A stretch of DNA of 7,857 nucleotides from an uncultured Sphingomonadales bacterium (GTDB taxonomy: Bacteria; Pseudomonadota; Alphaproteobacteria; Sphingomonadales; Sphingomonadaceae): positions 1 through 7,857 of the forward strand of contig CAIWFP010000264.1 in NCBI GenBank assembly GCA_903911985.1, read 5' to 3'. Position 1 is the first letter of the stretch; every line of letters begins with the position of its first letter. Both the position numbers and the translations under genes were made by a program. The notes under the pieces were generated by a model. That model was not told the DNA's origin. It searched no databases and saw only the letters and a list, made by a program, of their open reading frames with translations. Shown here piece after piece: positions 4,775 to 7,857 of this stretch.

Positions 4775-6211
4775 CTACCTTGGCAGTTCGCTCGCCCCCA
4801 TCAGCGCGATGTCCACCGCCCGCGCCGCCTGGCGGCCCTCGCGAATCGCCCAGACGACGAGGCTCTGGCCACGGCGCATGTCGCCACAGGCAAAGATCTG
4901 CGGATCGCTGGTGGCATAGTCTTCCGTGTTGGCCGCGACATTGCCACGCGCATCGAGCGCCACGCCAGACTGGTCGAGCAGCCCCTGCTTGCGGGGGCCA
5001 AGGAAGCCCATCGCCAGCAGAATAAGGTCGGCCTTCAGCGTGAAGGTGCTGTCTTCCACCTCCTGCATTTTGCCGCCGATCCATTCCACACGCACGCATT
5101 CAAGACCCGTGACCACGCCATTTTCGGCGACCGCCCGCTTGGTCAGCACCGACCAGTCACGATCGCAGCCCTCGTCGTGGCTGGTGGAGGTGCGCAGCTT
5201 CAGCGGCCAGTTCGGCCAGCTCAGCGCCTTCTCTTCCTTCTCAGGAGGCTTGGGCATGATTTCCAGCTGGGTCACCGAGGCCGCGCCATGGCGGATCGAG
5301 GTGCCCACGCAGTCCGACCCGGTATCGCCACCACCGATCACCACCACATGCTTGCCCGTGGCCGTCAGGCTGCCGCGCGGCGCGGCGCGGATTTCATCGT
5401 CGCCGGCATTGCGCTTGTTCTGCTGGGTCAGGAATTCCATGGCGAACCGCACGCCGGACAGTTCGAAGCCGGGGATGTCGAGCGGGCGCGGCTCTTCCGC
5501 ACCGCCCGAGAACACGATGGCGTCGAAGTTTTCCTTCAAGGAAGCCACCGAGATCGCGAGGCCCACTTCGGCCGAGGTGCGGAACTCGACGCCCTCCGCC
5601 TGCATCTGCACCATGCGGCGGTTGATGAGGTGCTTTTCCATTTTGAAGTCGGGGATGCCATAGCGCATCAGCCCGCCAACGCGGTCGTTCTTCTCGAACA
5701 CCACCACGGAATGGCCCGCGCGCGCCAGCTGCTGCGCGGCGGCGAGGCCTGCCGGGCCAGAGCCGACCACGGCAACGCTCTTGCCGCTGCGCTTGGCCGG
5801 CACCTGCGGCACGATCCAGCCCTCTTCCCACCCCTTGTCGACGATCGCACACTCGATCGACTTGATGGTCACCGGCTGGTCGGTGATGTTCAACGTGCAG
5901 GCCGCCTCGCAGGGTGCGGGGCAGATCCGGCCGGTGAATTCGGGGAAATTGTTGGTGGAGTGCAGCACGTCAAGCGCGCCGCGCCAGTTGCCCTCATAGG
6001 TCAAATGGTTCCAGTCCGGGATGATGTTGTTCACCGGACAGCCGTTGTGACAATAGGGAATGCCGCAGTTCATGCAGCGCGAGGCCTGATCCTTCAGGGC
6101 CCCGGGCGCCAGAGGAACAACGAACTCCTTGTAGTGATGCACGCGCTCCTTGGGGTCCGCATAGGTGCGATCCTTGCGGTCAACCTCGAGAAAGCCGGTT
6201 TCCTTACCCAT
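4775..6211 (-). CDS. gltD: Glutamate synthase (NADPH) small subunit, FAD and iron-sulfur protein
   Basis: The 478-residue beta subunit of NADPH-dependent glutamate synthase (GOGAT). It oxidises NADPH on FAD and passes electrons through iron-sulfur clusters to GltB, which makes glutamate from glutamine and 2-oxoglutarate in the cytoplasm. The N-terminal cluster domain has cysteines C46, C49, C54 and C58 (CMNCGIPYCHNGC), then C97, C101 and C105 (CPAPCEAAC). The FAD Rossmann fold is VAVVGSGPAGLAAAQ, with glycines 150, 152 and 155. VGGLMRYGIPDFKMEK (178-193) is a GltD signature. The NADPH site is VVVIGGGDTGSDCVG, with G293 to G298. The C-terminal FAD contact is FACGDMRRGQSLVVWAI (440-456). Length and motifs are complete. 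The start at 6211 lies 13 bases after the gltB stop, with AAGGG overlapping that stop as ribosome site. It is cotranscribed with gltB and convergent with ung. The related NADPH-dependent glutamate synthase-like oxidoreductases share this fold, but the gltB neighbour settles the identity. Confidence 0.97.
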   Translation of the reverse strand: MGKETGFLEVDRKDRTYADPKERVHHYKEFVVPLAPGALKDQASRCMNCGIPYCHNGCPVNNIIPDWNHLTYEGNWRGALDVLHSTNNFPEFTGRICPAPCEAACTLNITDQPVTIKSIECAIVDKGWEEGWIVPQVPAKRSGKSVAVVGSGPAGLAAAQQLARAGHSVVVFEKNDRVGGLMRYGIPDFKMEKHLINRRMVQMQAEGVEFRTSAEVGLAISVASLKENFDAIVFSGGAEEPRPLDIPGFELSGVRFAMEFLTQQNKRNAGDDEIRAAPRGSLTATGKHVVVIGGGDTGSDCVGTSIRHGAASVTQLEIMPKPPEKEEKALSWPNWPLKLRTSTSHDEGCDRDWSVLTKRAVAENGVVTGLECVRVEWIGGKMQEVEDSTFTLKADLILLAMGFLGPRKQGLLDQSGVALDARGNVAANTEDYATSDPQIFACGDMRRGQSLVVWAIREGRQAARAVDIALMGASELPR

Positions 6212-6224
6212 CGTCTAACTACCC

Positions 6225-7857
6225 TTATTCCGCAGCAACCGAGGCAGCTTCCAGCGCCTCGGCCTCGAGTTGACGAAGCGCCTTTGCGTAATCGCGCGGC
6301 ATCACCTTCACGAATTTGGGCAGAGCCTCGGCCCAATTGTCCAGCAGGGCGCGGGCGCGCAAACTGCCGGTGTGGAGATGGTGGCGTTCCAGCAACACGC
6401 GCAGGCGTTCGGCGTCGTGGCGCAGCATGTCGCCCATGCCTGCGTCTGCCACGCCATTGCCGCGCTGTTGCGGACGGCCCGCATCCCCAAGATCATTGGC
6501 ATCCTCGTCACGCCCGGCCGAAACCGGCAGCAAATCGACCTGCGCCTTATTGGCGAGATCGGCGAAGTTTCCGTCCTCGTCATAGACATAGGCCAAGCCA
6601 CCCGACATGCCCGCCGCGAAGTTCCGGCCAGTCTTGCCCAGCACGACCACAACGCCGCCGGTCATATATTCGCAGCCATGGTCACCCGTTCCCTCGACCA
6701 CGGCCACCGCGCCCGAGTTGCGCACCGCAAAACGTTCGCCAGCCACGCCGTTGAAATAGGCCTCACCGGCAATGGCGCCGTACAGCACCGTATTGCCGAC
6801 GATGATGTTCTCCAGCGCGTCGCGTTTCACATAGGCCGGCTGGCGCACGATCACCCGGCCACCAGACAGGCCCTTGCCGACATAGTCGTTGCCATCACCG
6901 GTCAACTCCAGCGTCACGCCATGGGCGAGGAAAGCGCCAAAGCTCTGCCCGGCCACACCGGTCAGGCTGATGTGAATGGTGTTTTCCGGCAGACCCGCAT
7001 GGCCATAACGCTTGGCCACCTCGCCCGAGAGCATGGCGCCCACGGTGCGGTTGACGTTGATAACCTTGCGCTCAATCCGCACCGGCGTCTGGTTTTCCAG
7101 AGCATCGGCCGCCGCGGCGATCAGATCATTGTCGAGCGCGTTCTCCAGCCCGTGATCCTGCCGCCCGCTCCAGTTCAGCGAGGGGCTGTCACCCAGTGGC
7201 ACCTGATGGAGCAGGCGCGAAAGATCGATGCCTTGCGCCTTCCAGTGGTGGATTGCCGGCGCCGTATCGAGCCGGTCAACCCGGCCGACCATTTCGGCCA
7301 GGGTCTTGAAGCCCATTTCCGCCATGATCGCCCGCAGCTCTTCGGCGACGAAGAAGAAGTAGTTGATTACATGCTCCGGCTGGCCGGTGAAGCGCGCCCG
7401 CAGCACCGGATCCTGCGTGGCCACGCCCACAGGGCAGGTGTTCAGGTGACACTTGCGCATCATGATGCAACCGGCGGCGATCAGCGGCGCGGTGGCAAAG
7501 CCGAACTCGTCCGCGCCCAACAATGCGCCAATGGCCACGTCGCGACCGGTGCGCAGGCCCCCATCAACCTGCACGGCAATGCGGCTGCGCAGATTGTTGA
7601 GCAGCAGCGTCTGCTGCGTTTCGGCAAGGCCGATTTCCCATGGCGAACCGGCATGGGTCAGCGAGGTCAGCGGCGAGGCGCCGGTGCCGCCCTCATAGCC
7701 CGAGATGGTGACATGATCGGCCCGCGCCTTGGAGACGCCCGCCGCCACCGTGCCCACACCCACTTCGCTCACCAGCTTCACCGAGACACGCGCGCCCGGG
7801 TTCACGTTCTTGAGATCGTGGATGAGCTGGGCGATGTCTTCGATGGAATAGATGTCG
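6225..7857 (-). CDS. gltB: Glutamate synthase (NADPH) large subunit, C-terminal 543 residues (5' end beyond window)
   Basis: The C-terminal third or so of the GOGAT alpha subunit (whole proteins are usually about 1,500 residues). The frame is open to the right edge, beginning DIYSIEDIAQLIHDLKNVNP in the visible part, so the GTG at 7805 is internal and not a start. Residue numbers count from the window edge. The FMN/2-oxoglutarate synthase domain shows KLVSEVGVGTVAAGVSKA (27-44), SGYEGGTGASP (52-62) and VDGGLRTGRDV (98-108). The 3Fe-4S cysteines are C130, C136 and C141 (CIMMRKCHLNTCPVG). The GXGXG beta-helix domain runs from about 300 to 425, with LSGGRVIV, GNTVLYGA, GTGDHGCEYMTGG and GKTGRNFAAGMSGG. 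A Gly/Asp/Arg-rich linker (about 446-476) precedes the C-terminal helices ending near LPKFVKVMP. The N-terminal glutaminase domain is outside the window. gltD follows after 13 bases. Confidence 0.97.
   Translation of the reverse strand, partial: DIYSIEDIAQLIHDLKNVNPGARVSVKLVSEVGVGTVAAGVSKARADHVTISGYEGGTGASPLTSLTHAGSPWEIGLAETQQTLLLNNLRSRIAVQVDGGLRTGRDVAIGALLGADEFGFATAPLIAAGCIMMRKCHLNTCPVGVATQDPVLRARFTGQPEHVINYFFFVAEELRAIMAEMGFKTLAEMVGRVDRLDTAPAIHHWKAQGIDLSRLLHQVPLGDSPSLNWSGRQDHGLENALDNDLIAAAADALENQTPVRIERKVINVNRTVGAMLSGEVAKRYGHAGLPENTIHISLTGVAGQSFGAFLAHGVTLELTGDGNDYVGKGLSGGRVIVRQPAYVKRDALENIIVGNTVLYGAIAGEAYFNGVAGERFAVRNSGAVAVVEGTGDHGCEYMTGGVVVVLGKTGRNFAAGMSGGLAYVYDEDGNFADLANKAQVDLLPVSAGRDEDANDLGDAGRPQQRGNGVADAGMGDMLRHDAERLRVLLERHHLHTGSLRARALLDNWAEALPKFVKVMPRDYAKALRQLEAEALEAASVAAE

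Noticed and set aside
4532..6754. A 740-codon open frame on the plus strand antisense to gltD and the end of gltB
   Set aside because: It is rich in Arg, His, Ala and Pro, has no recognisable domain, and mirrors the codon pattern of the real genes on the other strand. Long antisense frames are a common by-product of high-GC coding DNA.
7803..7805. GTG as a start codon for the right-hand gene
   Set aside because: The frame stays open to the window edge and the upstream residues (DIYSIEDIAQL) belong to the conserved GltB FMN domain, so the gene is cut by the edge and does not start here.
1..7857. Hidden defence system, CRISPR array, toxin-antitoxin pair, prophage or transposase
   Set aside because: No direct-repeat array, transposase or integrase motif, or unexplained gene pair was found. 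Every substantial frame with real coding character belongs to a known housekeeping or envelope family.

Overview
The window is chromosomal DNA of a GC-rich alphaproteobacterium, most likely a sphingomonad (Sphingomonadales: the Sphingomonas, Novosphingobium and Erythrobacter group). I base this on the short HRDC-less RNase D followed by lptC and lptA, the style of the LptC and LptA proteins, the alphaproteobacterial-type GltB and GltD, and GC near 78% in the codon-dense parts of ung. This placement is an inference from protein character, since no rRNA or other marker is present.

Layout from left to right. (1) Positions 1-1576, minus strand: two genes of a surface-polysaccharide locus, a GT4 family glycosyltransferase and, 23 bases downstream, the first 120 codons of a GDP-mannose 3,5-epimerase-like sugar-nucleotide enzyme that runs off the left edge. 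(2) 1577-1917: a gene-free, AT-richer spacer. (3) 1918-3828, minus strand: an operon reading rnd-like exonuclease, lptC, lptA, for envelope lipopolysaccharide transport. The exonuclease and lptC overlap by four bases (GTGA). (4) 3829-3905: a 77-base divergent spacer. (5) 3906-4607, plus strand: ung, family 1 uracil-DNA glycosylase. (6) 4608-4774: a convergent spacer with two strong hairpins bounded by a perfect 16-base inverted repeat. (7) 4775-7857, minus strand: gltD and the 3' third of gltB, the two subunits of NADPH-dependent glutamate synthase, 13 bases apart and reading gltB then gltD. gltB is cut by the right edge.

The genes serve three separate jobs: envelope building (LptC and LptA move LPS across the periplasm; the glycosyltransferase and epimerase make or modify a surface glycan), DNA base-excision repair (Ung), and ammonia assimilation (GltBD). 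I found no mobile-element genes, CRISPR array, RNA gene, toxin-antitoxin pair or defence system. I do not see an undescribed multi-gene system. The most unusual non-coding structure is the inverted-repeat element between ung and gltD. The most notable piece of gene order is a lower-GC polysaccharide block where lptB would be expected after lptA.
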